A stretch of 64,000 bases of DNA from Haladaptatus cibarius D43 (GCF_000710615.1 NZ_JDTH01000013.1:1-64000); one strand, 5' to 3'. Shown: positions 7,836-16,523, counted from the stretch's first letter. The notes: a model not told the origin generated them from the letters alone. Numbers and translations: made by a program.

Positions 7836-9314
7836 ATGACGCGGAACCGCCTACTGCGCATCTCAACGGGAGTGTCCGGTCTGGACGAGATACTGCATGG
7901 TGGACTCATTCCGGAACGGAACTACCTCGTCCGAGGTGACCCCGGAACGGGAAAGTCGATTCTCGGGATGAACTATCTCGCCGCCGGTGCTGAGGCGGGC
8001 GAATCTGTGTTGTTCGCCAACTTAGAGGAATCCGAGGACACTATCCGGAAGAACGCAGAAACGCTCGGTATCGACCTTTCTGCTGTCGAGTTCCTCGATT
8101 TGAGTCCTGATTCAAACGTCTTCACTGACCAACAATCCTACGATATCTTCACGCCGACCGAAGTCGAGCAGGAACCGTTGGCGCGAACGATTACGGAACA
8201 GGTCGAGTCTATCGACCCGGATCGAGTGTTCATCGACCCGATTACCCGCCTTCGCCATCTCACGTCGAGTCAGTACCAGTTCCGTCGGCAGGTTATCTCC
8301 CTGATGCATTTTCTCAAAGAACAGGGCGCTACGGTGTTGTTTACCTCGCAGAACACCCAACAGTCGTCGGACAACGATTTGCAGTATCTGTCCGACGGCA
8401 GTATCGAACTCGAACGGACGTTCGCCAACCGAACGATAACTGTGCCGAAGTTTCGTGGCTCGGCGATTCGACGGGGGAACCATACGATGTGCATCGAGGA
8501 GGGTGGCATCATCGTCTATCCCGAACTCTCGCACGACGACCGCGGGCGAGAGTTCGTCGCCGACCCGATTTCGTCCGGTCTTCCCCAAGTCGATGAACTG
8601 CTTCACGGTGGTTTCGAACGCGGAACGATTTCCATCCTGAGTGGGCCGTCGGGCGTCGGCAAAACGACGTTGGGGACGCAGTTCATGAAGGAGGCCGCAG
8701 GCCGGGGTGAACGGTCGGTTATCTACCTGTTCGAGGAGACAGAAAAAACGTTTCGCCGACGCTGTCACTCCATCGGAATTCAGGTCGAATCCATGGCGCG
8801 GGAAGCGTCGCTCGCCATCGAAGCAGTCGAGCCACTTCGCCTGTCCGCGCTCGAATTTGCTCGCAAAGTGCGTCGGGAGGTCGAGGAAAACGACACGGAC
8901 ATTGTGATGATCGACGGCATCGACGGCTATCGCCTCTCTCTTCGTGGAGAGTCCAGTGATCTGACCCGACGCCTCCACTCACTCTGTCGGTCGCTGAAGG
9001 ATATGGGCGTGACCGTCATCCTCGTTGACCAGACGAGCACGGTCGCTGGCGAGTTTTCGGCGACCGACGCTGGCGTCAGCTATCTCGCGGACAATATCGT
9101 TTTTCTTCAGTACGTAGAGACACTGGGCCGGATGCGAAAGGCTATCGGCGTGCTGAAGAAACGAACGAGCGACTTCGAACGAACCCTCCGTGAATTTCAC
9201 ATTACGGAACAGGGTATCAGGGTCGGTGAACCGATCACAGGACTTCACGGCGTTCTGAACGGGTCACTCCAACTGGCCGACAATCCGGAGCAGATTCCAT
9301 CGCACGATGATTAG
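7836..9314 (+). CDS. Double-domain KaiC-like ATPase
   Basis: A 492-residue protein with two RecA-like KaiC domains. The first has STGVSGLDEILHGG and a Walker A GDPGTGKS around K40. The second has SGLPQVDELLHGGFERG and a Walker A GPSGVGKT near residue 270. Both have acidic pairs (NLEESED, LFEETEK) where KaiC places catalytic Glu residues. In cyanobacteria KaiC is the clock ATPase/autokinase. In archaea such proteins usually partner with signal-transduction proteins. It lies 82 nt after the HalX regulator and 25 nt before the histidine kinase. The ATG at 7836 gives the usual family start, and an ATG at 7797 would add 13 residues. Confidence 0.9.
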   Translation: MTRNRLLRISTGVSGLDEILHGGLIPERNYLVRGDPGTGKSILGMNYLAAGAEAGESVLFANLEESEDTIRKNAETLGIDLSAVEFLDLSPDSNVFTDQQSYDIFTPTEVEQEPLARTITEQVESIDPDRVFIDPITRLRHLTSSQYQFRRQVISLMHFLKEQGATVLFTSQNTQQSSDNDLQYLSDGSIELERTFANRTITVPKFRGSAIRRGNHTMCIEEGGIIVYPELSHDDRGREFVADPISSGLPQVDELLHGGFERGTISILSGPSGVGKTTLGTQFMKEAAGRGERSVIYLFEETEKTFRRRCHSIGIQVESMAREASLAIEAVEPLRLSALEFARKVRREVEENDTDIVMIDGIDGYRLSLRGESSDLTRRLHSLCRSLKDMGVTVILVDQTSTVAGEFSATDAGVSYLADNIVFLQYVETLGRMRKAIGVLKKRTSDFERTLREFHITEQGIRVGEPITGLHGVLNGSLQLADNPEQIPSHDD

Positions 9315-9339
9315 ATATGGATAATCCGAACAACTACCG

Positions 9340-10755
9340 ATGAACGAATATCAACCGATGAGTACACAACTTTCCGCCAGAAGTATTCTCCTGCTCATCG
9401 ACCATCGGCGAAACCGACGGTTGCTGGCCGACTGGTTGAACTCCGAGTACGAAGTCATCCTCCCTGAAAACGGCGTTGAAACCACGTTCGACCTCTGTAT
9501 CGTGGACGAGACGTCATTTAGCCGCTACCGCGACGAACTCGACGCTCGAAAGGAGTCGGCGTTGCCGACGTTCCTTCCTTACTTGCTGGTCACATCGACT
9601 ACCTCTCCGGCACGAACACCGGAAGTGTGGAAGGGTGTCGATGAAGTCATTACGACACCCATCGAGAAGGCGGTACTACAGGCGCGCATCGACGGATTGT
9701 TGGAGCGACGCAGGCTCTCGGTCGAAATCGAACGTGAGAAAGAACAAAGCGAGGAGCGGTTTCGAACGCTGTTTCAGACTGCGCCCGACCCCGTCTTCGT
9801 CCTCGATGCGGACGGTCGGATACAGTCCGTCAACGACGCGTTTTGTCAAGTGTCCGGACTCGAACGAACTGCCGTTCTCGGCGAACGCGTAGAGAACATT
9901 CACGCATTCCCCAACGATTCGCTCGAACGACTGACCGCGGACATTTGTGGACAGGAAGATGACGACCAACTCCCACCGTATTCGGTGACGTATATGACGC
10001 CGGATGGGGAGACACGCTATGCGGAAATCAACACGGCGCAAATGCAGTTCGACACGGAGCGCCCGGAGATAATCGGTATTTTCCGCGACGTGACCGAACA
10101 CAAGCGCAGAAAACAGGAACTCCAACACCAGAACGAACGGTTGGACGAGTTTGCGAGCATGCTCGCACACGAACTTCGGAACCCGTTGGGAATCGCACAG
10201 GGGTATCTTCGGGTTGCGGAGTTAGAAAACGCCGACGACGCCTTCGATGAAGTTCGTGAAGCACACGACAGAATGGAGCGGATGATAAACGAAATGCTCG
10301 ACCTCGCGCGCAGGCCAGGGGCCATCGAGGACACGGAGCGGACGGAGTTCCACGACATCATCGAAAGCGCGTGGTCGAGGATGGCCCCCCCCGAGGCAAC
10401 CCTCGTGTTGGAAAACGTCGGTGGGGAGATTTCGGCCGACGTTGACCGGCTGAGTCAGGTGTTCGAAAATCTGTTTCGAAACGCCGTGGAACACGTCGGC
10501 GAGGACGTAACCGTTCGCGTTGAGCGCCTTTCCGATGGGATTCTGGTTGAGGACGACGGCCCCGGGATTCCGGCGGAACACCGCGATACCGTCTTCCAGA
10601 GCGGGTACACGACCGACAACGGAACCGGCCTCGGTCTTTCTATCGCTCGACAAATCGTCGAAGCTCACGGTTGGGATATTGACGTCGCCGAAGGGAACGA
10701 CGGCGGTGCTAGATTCGAAATCACGGGGATGCAGTTCGGTGAACGGGCGGAGTGA
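9340..10755 (+). CDS. PAS-domain sensor histidine kinase with a degenerate receiver-like N-terminus
   Basis: A 471-residue protein. Residues about 14-130 look like a receiver domain (ILLLIDHRR..., FDLCIVDETSF) with one of the two acidic-pair residues missing, so it may be a pseudo-receiver. A PAS domain follows (about 145-255, ERFRTLFQTAPDPVFVLD). The HisKA box is SMLAHELRNPLG with phospho-acceptor H277. The ATPase domain has FRNAVEH, DDGPGIP and GTGLGLSI. No membrane segments are present, so it senses a cytoplasmic signal. The likely partner is the HalX regulator at 7131 with the KaiC-like ATPase between them. An ATG at 9358 is an alternative start. Confidence 0.93.
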   Translation: MNEYQPMSTQLSARSILLLIDHRRNRRLLADWLNSEYEVILPENGVETTFDLCIVDETSFSRYRDELDARKESALPTFLPYLLVTSTTSPARTPEVWKGVDEVITTPIEKAVLQARIDGLLERRRLSVEIEREKEQSEERFRTLFQTAPDPVFVLDADGRIQSVNDAFCQVSGLERTAVLGERVENIHAFPNDSLERLTADICGQEDDDQLPPYSVTYMTPDGETRYAEINTAQMQFDTERPEIIGIFRDVTEHKRRKQELQHQNERLDEFASMLAHELRNPLGIAQGYLRVAELENADDAFDEVREAHDRMERMINEMLDLARRPGAIEDTERTEFHDIIESAWSRMAPPEATLVLENVGGEISADVDRLSQVFENLFRNAVEHVGEDVTVRVERLSDGILVEDDGPGIPAEHRDTVFQSGYTTDNGTGLGLSIARQIVEAHGWDIDVAEGNDGGARFEITGMQFGERAE

Positions 10756-10826
10756 CCGCCCGTTGGGGGTGGAAACAAAATCTGGGATACGCGTGGGGGA
10801 TAGCAGTCGCGCATGCCCAACCTCTT

Positions 10827-10851
10827 GTGCGGGCAACCGCCCCGCACTTTT
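10827..10851 (+). terminator. Hairpin with T-run after the kinase gene
   Basis: GTGCGGG (10827-10833) pairs with CCCGCAC (10841-10847) and is followed directly by TTTTACT-like sequence. It lies 72 nt after the histidine kinase stop. Archaeal termination depends mainly on the T-run, so the hairpin may only add to it. Confidence 0.45.
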
Positions 10852-10913
10852 ACTATAGTGACGAGATAAAAAAGAAATTTCCCTTACCCGGTGTGAAAGT
10901 AAAACCGTGTGCT

Positions 10914-10937
10914 CTGTGGAGTAAAGCCGCTCCACAG
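10914..10937 (-). terminator. Perfect 8-bp hairpin downstream of the zinc-ribbon pair
   Basis: CTGTGGAG (10914-10921) pairs exactly with CTCCACAG (10930-10937). On the minus strand it lies about 50 nt after the gene ending at 10990, and TTTTAC follows about 10 nt later, so it could help end that operon's transcript. Confidence 0.4.
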
Positions 10938-10989
10938 CCGAGCTGAGAAGAAACAGTTTCCCACCGGAAAAATGGCTTTCCCGTCCGCG

Positions 10990-11250
10990 TCAAAGGCTTA
11001 CCCGGCGTTCGAAGGTTGGACTTGCGGCGGCACCGTGCTTCAACGCGCCCCACGGAGTACATTCTGGGCAGGCGAACACCACACCCTCTGCCCCAAACAT
11101 CCGAACGAATTTCGGGTCGACGTGGTCGTTCTTACACGTCGGATTTTGACACGTCACGTATCTACTTGGATTCGATTTCAGTCTCCACACCTGTCGTTTA
11201 CGGCTGACGATACCGGTCTGACTGCCATCGGACTGTTCGGCTTTAGCCAT
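10990..11250 (-). CDS. Small zinc-ribbon protein, DUF7563-like
   Basis: An 86-residue protein with the metal ligands CQNPTC and CPEC about 28 residues apart, and the spaced pattern FVRMFG between them. The same C..C / F-x-R-x-FG / F-x-C-x-x-C arrangement occurs in the protein at 19324-19548, so I group the two as DUF7563-like. The ATG at 11250 lies inside the end of the upstream gene (8-nt overlap), indicating translational coupling. Longer in-frame extension to 11283 is less likely. The role is unknown. A single zinc ribbon of this size may bind nucleic acid or a protein partner. Confidence 0.65.
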   Translation of the reverse strand: MAKAEQSDGSQTGIVSRKRQVWRLKSNPSRYVTCQNPTCKNDHVDPKFVRMFGAEGVVFACPECTPWGALKHGAAASPTFERRVSL

Positions 11251-11446
11251 CCAGAACCACCTTCTCGCGCGTGAGGTTCTCACCGGTTTTTCTGTCGTGG
11301 AGTTCCCAGAACTCCGCGTCGATGTCGGGAACCCGACTGCACTGATGGCACCAGAAGTGGCTGTTGGTCGGTTCCCAACTGGTGTGCCCGTTCGGGCAGG
11401 TGTAGCGCCACTTCGCCATCGGGGTATCGATGTCGTGTGTACTCAT
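11243..11446 (-). CDS. Small zinc-ribbon protein, function unknown
   Basis: A 67-residue protein starting MSTHDIDTPMAKWRYTCP. Ligands are a single Cys plus nearby His (TCPNGH) and CHQC about 17 residues later. The C-terminal half is acidic and ends TREKVVLDG. It is first of a two-gene unit with the DUF7563-like gene, overlapping it by eight bases. The ATG at 11446 is chosen; an upstream in-frame start at 11473 would add nine residues with no support. Function is unknown. Confidence 0.6.
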   Translation of the reverse strand: MSTHDIDTPMAKWRYTCPNGHTSWEPTNSHFWCHQCSRVPDIDAEFWELHDRKTGENLTREKVVLDG

Positions 11447-11606
11447 ATTTCTGCCTACAACTATCCTACTCAAAACTTCGAGTCTTACGTGGAGTGAAAG
11501 TAAAATCGGGCGTGTTCGACATCGTTACCACCAGAGAGGCAGTCTTCTCCGAAGCAAGCGGTTTACTGCTCGGTGAAAGTGATTCATCGAACTCGCGGTA
11601 GAGCTG

Positions 11607-11732
11607 CTAATTTTGGAAATTTGTATATATTTCCCAGTTTTGCCGTTTTTGACAGTTTTGCCAATTTTACCAGTTTGTATGTATTTTATGATTTTGCTGG
11701 TTTTGCTGTTTTGGATGGATTTGCTATCTTGG
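11607..11732. repeat. Degenerate 9-bp tandem repeat, about 14 units
   Basis: The stretch divides into 9-nt units such as CCAGTTTTG, CCGTTTTTG, ACAGTTTTG, CCAATTTTA and CTGGTTTTG. It is much richer in T than its surroundings. Because 9 is a multiple of 3, all six frames give 3-residue repeats, which explains several spurious open frames here. It begins before and ends just inside the 3' end of tenA. Confidence 0.7.
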
Positions 11733-12389
11733 GCTATCCCACGTTTCCCGCCGATACGCCATTCCCCAGAATGTTGTTTCAAGACGCGTACTCGTCAAAA
11801 ACGCCTCTTTCATCGCTTGCTGTTCTCCCGGGTATTCCTCGGCACAGTGGTCAACGAACGTGCGCATCCATTCCACCGATTCTCGAAATTCGTCGCTCGT
11901 GTACTTCTCGATGAAGGGAGTGTACCGATGCTCCTCTTCTGCGATGGTCGCCATGTGGTCTGCAATGTCGAGGTAGCCTTGTCCGCACGGGTAAATCGCC
12001 GCGGCGAGTTCAGCGAGCGACCCCTCGTAGGCAACTCGAAGAAGGTAGTTCGTGTACGCGACGCACGTCGGCGCTTTTGTGACTGCTTCGAGTTCGGCTC
12101 GTGAAATTCCGTACTCATCGGCGAACTCCCGATGAAGTTCCAACTCGTCGGCGAGAATCGCGTGTGAAATCCCGAGTAGGTGGGTCATCGTCTCCTCGTC
12201 GCGCGCCTTGCACCCGCCGATGGCGAACACGCGAGCGTAATCGAGAAGGTACCGGTAATCCTGTTCGACCCAGTGGCGAAACGCCGCCGGGTCGAGGGTT
12301 CCCTCGGCCAATTCGACCACGAACGGGTGTTCTTTCTGTGCGTTCCAGAGGGCTTCGCCGTCGGTCAGTAGTTGGTCGCTGAACGCCAT
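11724..12389 (-). CDS. tenA: TenA family aminopyrimidine aminohydrolase (thiaminase II)
   Basis: A 221-residue all-helical protein matching the TenA family in length and pattern. It has HPFVVELAEGTLDPAAFRHW and YLLDYARVFAIGGCK, then YPCGQGY with Cys135 at the position of the catalytic Cys of Bacillus TenA, and a C-terminal helix ending in TTFWGMAY. The enzyme hydrolyses formylaminopyrimidine or aminomethyl-HMP to HMP in thiamin salvage. Presence of the Cys places it in the TenA_C group. No other thiamin gene is adjacent. The last codons run into the 9-bp repeat tract, so the extreme C-terminus may be variable. Confidence 0.92.
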   Translation of the reverse strand: MAFSDQLLTDGEALWNAQKEHPFVVELAEGTLDPAAFRHWVEQDYRYLLDYARVFAIGGCKARDEETMTHLLGISHAILADELELHREFADEYGISRAELEAVTKAPTCVAYTNYLLRVAYEGSLAELAAAIYPCGQGYLDIADHMATIAEEEHRYTPFIEKYTSDEFRESVEWMRTFVDHCAEEYPGEQQAMKEAFLTSTRLETTFWGMAYRRETWDSPR

Positions 12390-12511
12390 GACTGACCGTC
12401 AGTTTCCCAGAAATATAATTTAGTGGTATTACTCAGTCATCGCCGGTTGCTAACTCACGGCTTACCCCCTCTATGCTCGATTCCACCGACGAAATAGAAA
12501 CTAAGAATCGC

Positions 12512-13810
12512 CTACAGCAGGTCGAGGACGTGTTCGACGACCTCATCCTTCGGAACCTGCTCTTCCTCACCCGACTCCATGTTCTGTACCGTCACGACAC
12601 CCTCGTTTAGGTCGCGCTCGCCGACGACGACCGTATATTCGGCGTTGATGCGGTCGGCGTAGCCGAACTGTTCGCCGACACTGCGGTCGGTGAGGTCTGT
12701 TTCGACCGTCAATCCGCCTTGACGAAGCCCCATCGCGTACTCCAATCCGATTTCTCCCACGGAATCGGACACAGACAGGACGTAGGCGTCGGTCGAAACG
12801 TCTTCTTCCGGCCACTCTCCCAATTCCTTCATCAGGTGCATCGTCGGCGAGTAGCCGAACGCGAACCCGATTGCCGGAACGTCTCGACTTCCGAACTGGC
12901 CGATGAGGTCGTCGTACCGGCCTCCACCGAACAGAGCGCGCAGGTCGCTTTCGGTGGCGAACGCCTCGAACACTAGGCCGGTGTAGTAGTCCATCCCGCG
13001 CACGATGGAGAGGTCGAAGGTGCACATCGATTCGACGCCGTAGGCCGAAAGCGCATCGTAGAGTTCGTGCATCCGCCCGATTGCTTCGTCTGCGGCCTCG
13101 CTTTCGGGAGCCTTATCGGAAAGTTCGACCAGCGCGCGTTCCATCTCGCCGCTGATGGCGGTGAGTTCGTCGATTTCTTCGGCCGTTTCCGGGTCAACAC
13201 CCTCGGTTTCGAGCTTGTCCAAAAACTCTTCTCTGTTGATTTTCTCCTTCTTGTCGATGACGCGCATCACGTCCTTGCTCTCGCCGACGCCGATTCCGCG
13301 AAGCAGTGCGTCGAGCAGTTTGCGATCGTTCAGTCTGAACTCGACAGAGTCCGCCACGCCGAGTTTCTCGAAGATGGTGCCAGCACAGGCGATGATTTCC
13401 GCGTCGGCCTCGACGGATTCGACGCCGAAGATGTCGAAGTCGGTTTGGAAAAACTCGCGGTCGCGGCCCTTTTGTACCGCCTCGTAGCGCCAGCGTTTCG
13501 AGGTGTCGAACCACTTAATCGGGGTTCCGAGGTCTTTGCGCTGTTGCACCAACCGCGCCCGAGTCGGCGTCTGTTCGGGAATCAAGGTAACTTCGCGCCC
13601 ACCTTTGTCCTCGAAACTGTACGTCTCCTCGACGATGTCTTCGCCCGACTTTACCCGGAATAGGTCGGTGGGTTCGACGCTCGGCGCGTCGATTTCGCGG
13701 AAGCCGAACTCGCGGCCCGTCTCCTCGACGGTGTCCACGATTTTGCGCCACGCCGCCCACTCTCCGGGATAGCGGTCGTAAAAGCCCTTTAGGCTCTCGA
13801 ACTCGTCCAT
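12512..13810 (-). CDS. hisS: Histidine--tRNA ligase
   Basis: A 432-residue class II synthetase that charges tRNA-His. It opens with LKGFYDRYPGEWAAWR. Motif 2 appears as RWRYEAVQKGRDREFFQ, the HisRS signatures as FGGGRYDDLIGQFG, and the C-terminal anticodon-binding domain from about residue 335 (DAYVLSVSDS...). QTPTRARLV is the ATP-site region. I chose the ATG at 13810 since it matches the usual archaeal N-terminus. The longer frame to 13876 adds non-homologous residues. The gene stands alone, with tenA downstream on the same strand 120 nt away. Confidence 0.96.
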   Translation of the reverse strand: MDEFESLKGFYDRYPGEWAAWRKIVDTVEETGREFGFREIDAPSVEPTDLFRVKSGEDIVEETYSFEDKGGREVTLIPEQTPTRARLVQQRKDLGTPIKWFDTSKRWRYEAVQKGRDREFFQTDFDIFGVESVEADAEIIACAGTIFEKLGVADSVEFRLNDRKLLDALLRGIGVGESKDVMRVIDKKEKINREEFLDKLETEGVDPETAEEIDELTAISGEMERALVELSDKAPESEAADEAIGRMHELYDALSAYGVESMCTFDLSIVRGMDYYTGLVFEAFATESDLRALFGGGRYDDLIGQFGSRDVPAIGFAFGYSPTMHLMKELGEWPEEDVSTDAYVLSVSDSVGEIGLEYAMGLRQGGLTVETDLTDRSVGEQFGYADRINAEYTVVVGERDLNEGVVTVQNMESGEEEQVPKDEVVEHVLDLL

Positions 13811-14026
13811 GTGTGGCGTATCGAAGGCGAGCGATTTACGTTTGGCTATCTCTGGGACGAAAACACATATAATCACTGTGTATTTTCGAAACCCTCGTTG
13901 AGCGACCCCGAAGCCGACGAGCCACTCCGGGAAGAGTTCAGTGCTGTCGATAAATCCGCAACTGAAATTCTCGCCGATGCACGCGAGAGCGTACTTTACG
14001 ACGTTGGAAGTGTCGCAGAATGGTAG
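13811..14026 (+). CDS. Possible small ORF between hisS and the metallopeptidase
   Basis: A 71-codon frame with a GTG start adjoining the hisS start codon. The second half is acidic and has coding-like third positions (SDPEADEPLREEFSAVD), unlike a random frame. The first half is less convincing and there is no ATG. It could be a real small gene with another start, a decayed gene, or chance. The stretch to 14123 holds nothing else I can support. Confidence 0.25.
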   Translation: MWRIEGERFTFGYLWDENTYNHCVFSKPSLSDPEADEPLREEFSAVDKSATEILADARESVLYDVGSVAEW

Positions 14027-14123
14027 TACGGCCGCGCTGCTATACGTTCTACTGCACCTGTAATTTCTTCCATCTGAGTCAGGCGATGTATAACAAAACG
14101 ACTGTCCGACGCCATCACAGTCG

Positions 14124-15623
14124 ATGGCACTCGGGGGTTGGGTTTCCGGAAAGACAGTATCGCTGGTGTTGGTGTGCCTGCTCGTCGCTGGGGCGTTTGC
14201 GCCTCCCGCGACGGCACAGTCAGCAGGGGAACCTCCGGATGTCTCGATTTCTATCGAACGACCCGCGGACGATTCGACGACAGTACAGTATCAACTCGAC
14301 TTCGACGCTCCGGCGGAAACGGAATCGTTCTGGCTCATCAACTACACCGGAACCGTCGTCTCTTCCGATGGATTCGTCAGCGGTCAAACGCAAAACGACG
14401 ACCACGCACTTCGCTGGGATGGCGAAACGGAATCACCCTCTGTCACCGTCTCCGCGGACGTAAACGGCGGAAACGGTCGGGAGTTTTCCGCCACCAACGA
14501 CTGGATACTCTCGCCGACGCCGCAGTTGTCGGTTGCGTGGATGTCTGACGGGAGTGATGAGTGGCAGTACCGTCAGCCGCTTCAAGATGATTCCGACGAT
14601 TCGACCGTCGAGTTCTCCGATTCGGGCGTTCTCGGGTCGGCCTTCACCTACGTTGGCGACTACGAAGAACACACCCATCGCGCAGACGGCCAGCGGTTTA
14701 AGATGGTCGTCGTCGAGGGTGCGAATCCCGCGGAGTCTCCCGCTGACGTTTTCGAATCGTGGACGGCGACGAGCAAAGCCATGCCGGGCAAGTCGCCGGA
14801 CGAAGTGCTGGCTTTCGTCCTTCCCGACCCCAGTTGGCGTGGCGGATTCGCCTCGCCGGAACAGGACGAACTGTGGGTTCACGAGGATGCTCGGCTCTCC
14901 GACCCGCAAAACCTCTGGATTCACGAGTACGTCCACACGCGTCAGTCGTTCGAACTCGGCGAGGATATGACGTGGTTCCGTGAAGCCAGCGCGGCCTATC
15001 TCGCGTCCGATTTGTCGATGGAACAGGGCCGAACGTCGCCGTCTGCTGTGGCACAAACGCTCACCGCGAAGGATTTCGGTGAATCTGTGCTTTCGAAGTC
15101 GAACTCGTGGGAAAACGGCGAAGTGCCCTACTACCGCGGTGCGTATACACTGTGGGCGCTTGATGCGAAGATTCAGCAAGCAACTGACGGGGAAAAGAGC
15201 CTGCTCGACGTGTTCGACCGGATGAACGGCCACGAGGGAACCGTATCCTACGCCGATTTCCAAAGCATCGTCGCGGAGGTGTCCGGTCAACCGATGAACT
15301 CGTGGCTCGACCAGCACGTGACGACCGCTGCAACCCCGGAACTGCAAACTATCGCAGCCAGTGTCGATGACGATTCGACCGTCGATTCCGGTAGTTCCGG
15401 CGTCGGTGATTCGAACGGCGGGCAGGCATCCGGCGAAAGCGCGGATGATGCTGGAGATGGAAGCGACGACCTCGATATGCTCGACATAGAACCGTTGGCG
15501 ACGACCGGCGACCTCCAATCGACGCTGATACTCTGGGGTGGATTGGGACTCATCGGAGTGGTGTTCGGGCTGACGATTGCCCAGTACGTGTCTGGGTTGA
15601 TGGAACGAATACGCGAAAAATAG
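14124..15623 (+). CDS. Secreted, membrane-anchored zinc metallopeptidase (gluzincin-like)
   Basis: A 499-residue protein with an N-terminal signal peptide (hydrophobic 11-26, cut near ATAQS) and a C-terminal membrane segment (about 470-492) ending in basic residues. The active-site motif HEYVH is at 267-271. A downstream Glu at 287 in WFREASAAY is a candidate third zinc ligand. The spacing of 15 between the motif and that Glu is shorter than the 18 of M1 peptidases, so this is a distant relative (M1/M61-like) or a separate family. An acidic Ser/Gly/Asp spacer (about 405-460) precedes the anchor, so the catalytic domain should face outside. Confidence 0.7.
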   Translation: MALGGWVSGKTVSLVLVCLLVAGAFAPPATAQSAGEPPDVSISIERPADDSTTVQYQLDFDAPAETESFWLINYTGTVVSSDGFVSGQTQNDDHALRWDGETESPSVTVSADVNGGNGREFSATNDWILSPTPQLSVAWMSDGSDEWQYRQPLQDDSDDSTVEFSDSGVLGSAFTYVGDYEEHTHRADGQRFKMVVVEGANPAESPADVFESWTATSKAMPGKSPDEVLAFVLPDPSWRGGFASPEQDELWVHEDARLSDPQNLWIHEYVHTRQSFELGEDMTWFREASAAYLASDLSMEQGRTSPSAVAQTLTAKDFGESVLSKSNSWENGEVPYYRGAYTLWALDAKIQQATDGEKSLLDVFDRMNGHEGTVSYADFQSIVAEVSGQPMNSWLDQHVTTAATPELQTIAASVDDDSTVDSGSSGVGDSNGGQASGESADDAGDGSDDLDMLDIEPLATTGDLQSTLILWGGLGLIGVVFGLTIAQYVSGLMERIREK

Positions 15624-15693
15624 CCCGTGCATACGGTCCAATTCTGTATCATATTTGAGTAATCTTTTTAGCTGCTCAACTATTCGTATCCAT

Positions 15694-15945
15694 ATGTCTC
15701 GTCGTCCCTCTCACGAACTGTTCGGTGGCGTCGTCCTGCTACTGCTCGCCGGCGGTGTCCTTCAGTTGCTCGTGTGGCAAGACATTCTCCACGCAGGTTC
15801 TCCGTTCAGTTTCGGTTGGGTTGGAATCGGCTACAAAGAGTACTTTGCGCTGGTTTTACCGCCTGTTTTTCTGTTTCTCGCCGGTGGTCTCGTTTTTCTT
15901 CTCGGTATGCTCCCATGGCGCTACATCGAGTCGAGACGCGCATAG
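15694..15945 (+). CDS. Small membrane protein with two membrane segments
   Basis: An 83-residue hydrophobic protein. Two membrane segments (about 10-28 and 52-72) are joined by a short polar loop, and the tail is basic (YIESRRA). The ATG at 15694 is preceded by a T-rich element (CTTTTTAG near 15664-15671). It stands 70 nt after the metallopeptidase and 80 nt before a PH-domain membrane protein in the same direction, so they may be cotranscribed. No family recognised. Confidence 0.6.
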   Translation: MSRRPSHELFGGVVLLLLAGGVLQLLVWQDILHAGSPFSFGWVGIGYKEYFALVLPPVFLFLAGGLVFLLGMLPWRYIESRRA

Positions 15946-16025
15946 CGCGTCGTTCCCCGAATCTGTTATCGTTTTTTCACGCGCGACAAAGTGTAAGGTA
16001 CTCGCGGCCCTCGTTGTGGCATACG

Positions 16026-16523
16026 ATGACGAACGATTTCGACTCCTCGTGGCTTCACCTCACGCCGGACGAGGAGGTTCTCTGGGCCGGCCATCGAAGC
16101 GTGTACAACATCGTCCCGGCCGTACTGGCCGGTGTCATCTTTATTCTGCTCGGTGCAGGCGTAGGGGGAAGCGACTTCTTCGGCCCGGCGCGGTGGCTTG
16201 CAATCGCCCTCGTTCCACTCGGTTTTATCGTCGCCGTCCCACCGTTTCTTCGCTGGCGAAGCGAGTGGTACGTTCTCACAACTGAAGAGATATATCACAA
16301 AAGTGGTATTCTTTCCACAAATGTCACACAGATACGACTCGACCGAGTGCAAAACACGTCCTGTTCTCAGTCACTTTCCGAACGAATATTCGACTACGGT
16401 GATGTCACCGTTTACACTGCGGGGTCTGGTACCATAGACCTCGTCTTTCGAAACGTTTCCAACCCACAATCTATCAATGAACTGTTGACCGAACAGTTGG
16501 GTCGAGTTTCGACGCGACGGTAA
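16026..16523 (+). CDS. Membrane protein with bacterial PH domain (YdbS/DUF304-like)
   Basis: A 165-residue protein. The N-terminus is soluble and acidic (LTPDEEVLWAGHRS), followed by two hydrophobic segments (about 28-48 and 55-75). A bPH2 domain has WYVLTTEEIYHKSGILSTNVTQIRLDRVQN and FDYGDVTVYTAGSG, hallmarks of the YdbS/YdbT group. Family members are membrane proteins of unknown exact role, sometimes linked to stress or envelope functions. The ATG at 16026 matches the normal start. The longer upstream frame is an overlap with the preceding region. Confidence 0.82.
   Translation: MTNDFDSSWLHLTPDEEVLWAGHRSVYNIVPAVLAGVIFILLGAGVGGSDFFGPARWLAIALVPLGFIVAVPPFLRWRSEWYVLTTEEIYHKSGILSTNVTQIRLDRVQNTSCSQSLSERIFDYGDVTVYTAGSGTIDLVFRNVSNPQSINELLTEQLGRVSTRR

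Noticed and set aside
11525-11782. Minus-strand Lys-rich frame with SK/GK repeats
   Set aside because: The 9-bp tandem repeat explains the periodic residues. The frame overlaps the tenA 3' end in another phase and has no plausible start context.
14030-14110. Possible tRNA in the short gap after the small ORF
   Set aside because: I could not fold a cloverleaf with the conserved T-loop GTTCNA and CCA-end context.
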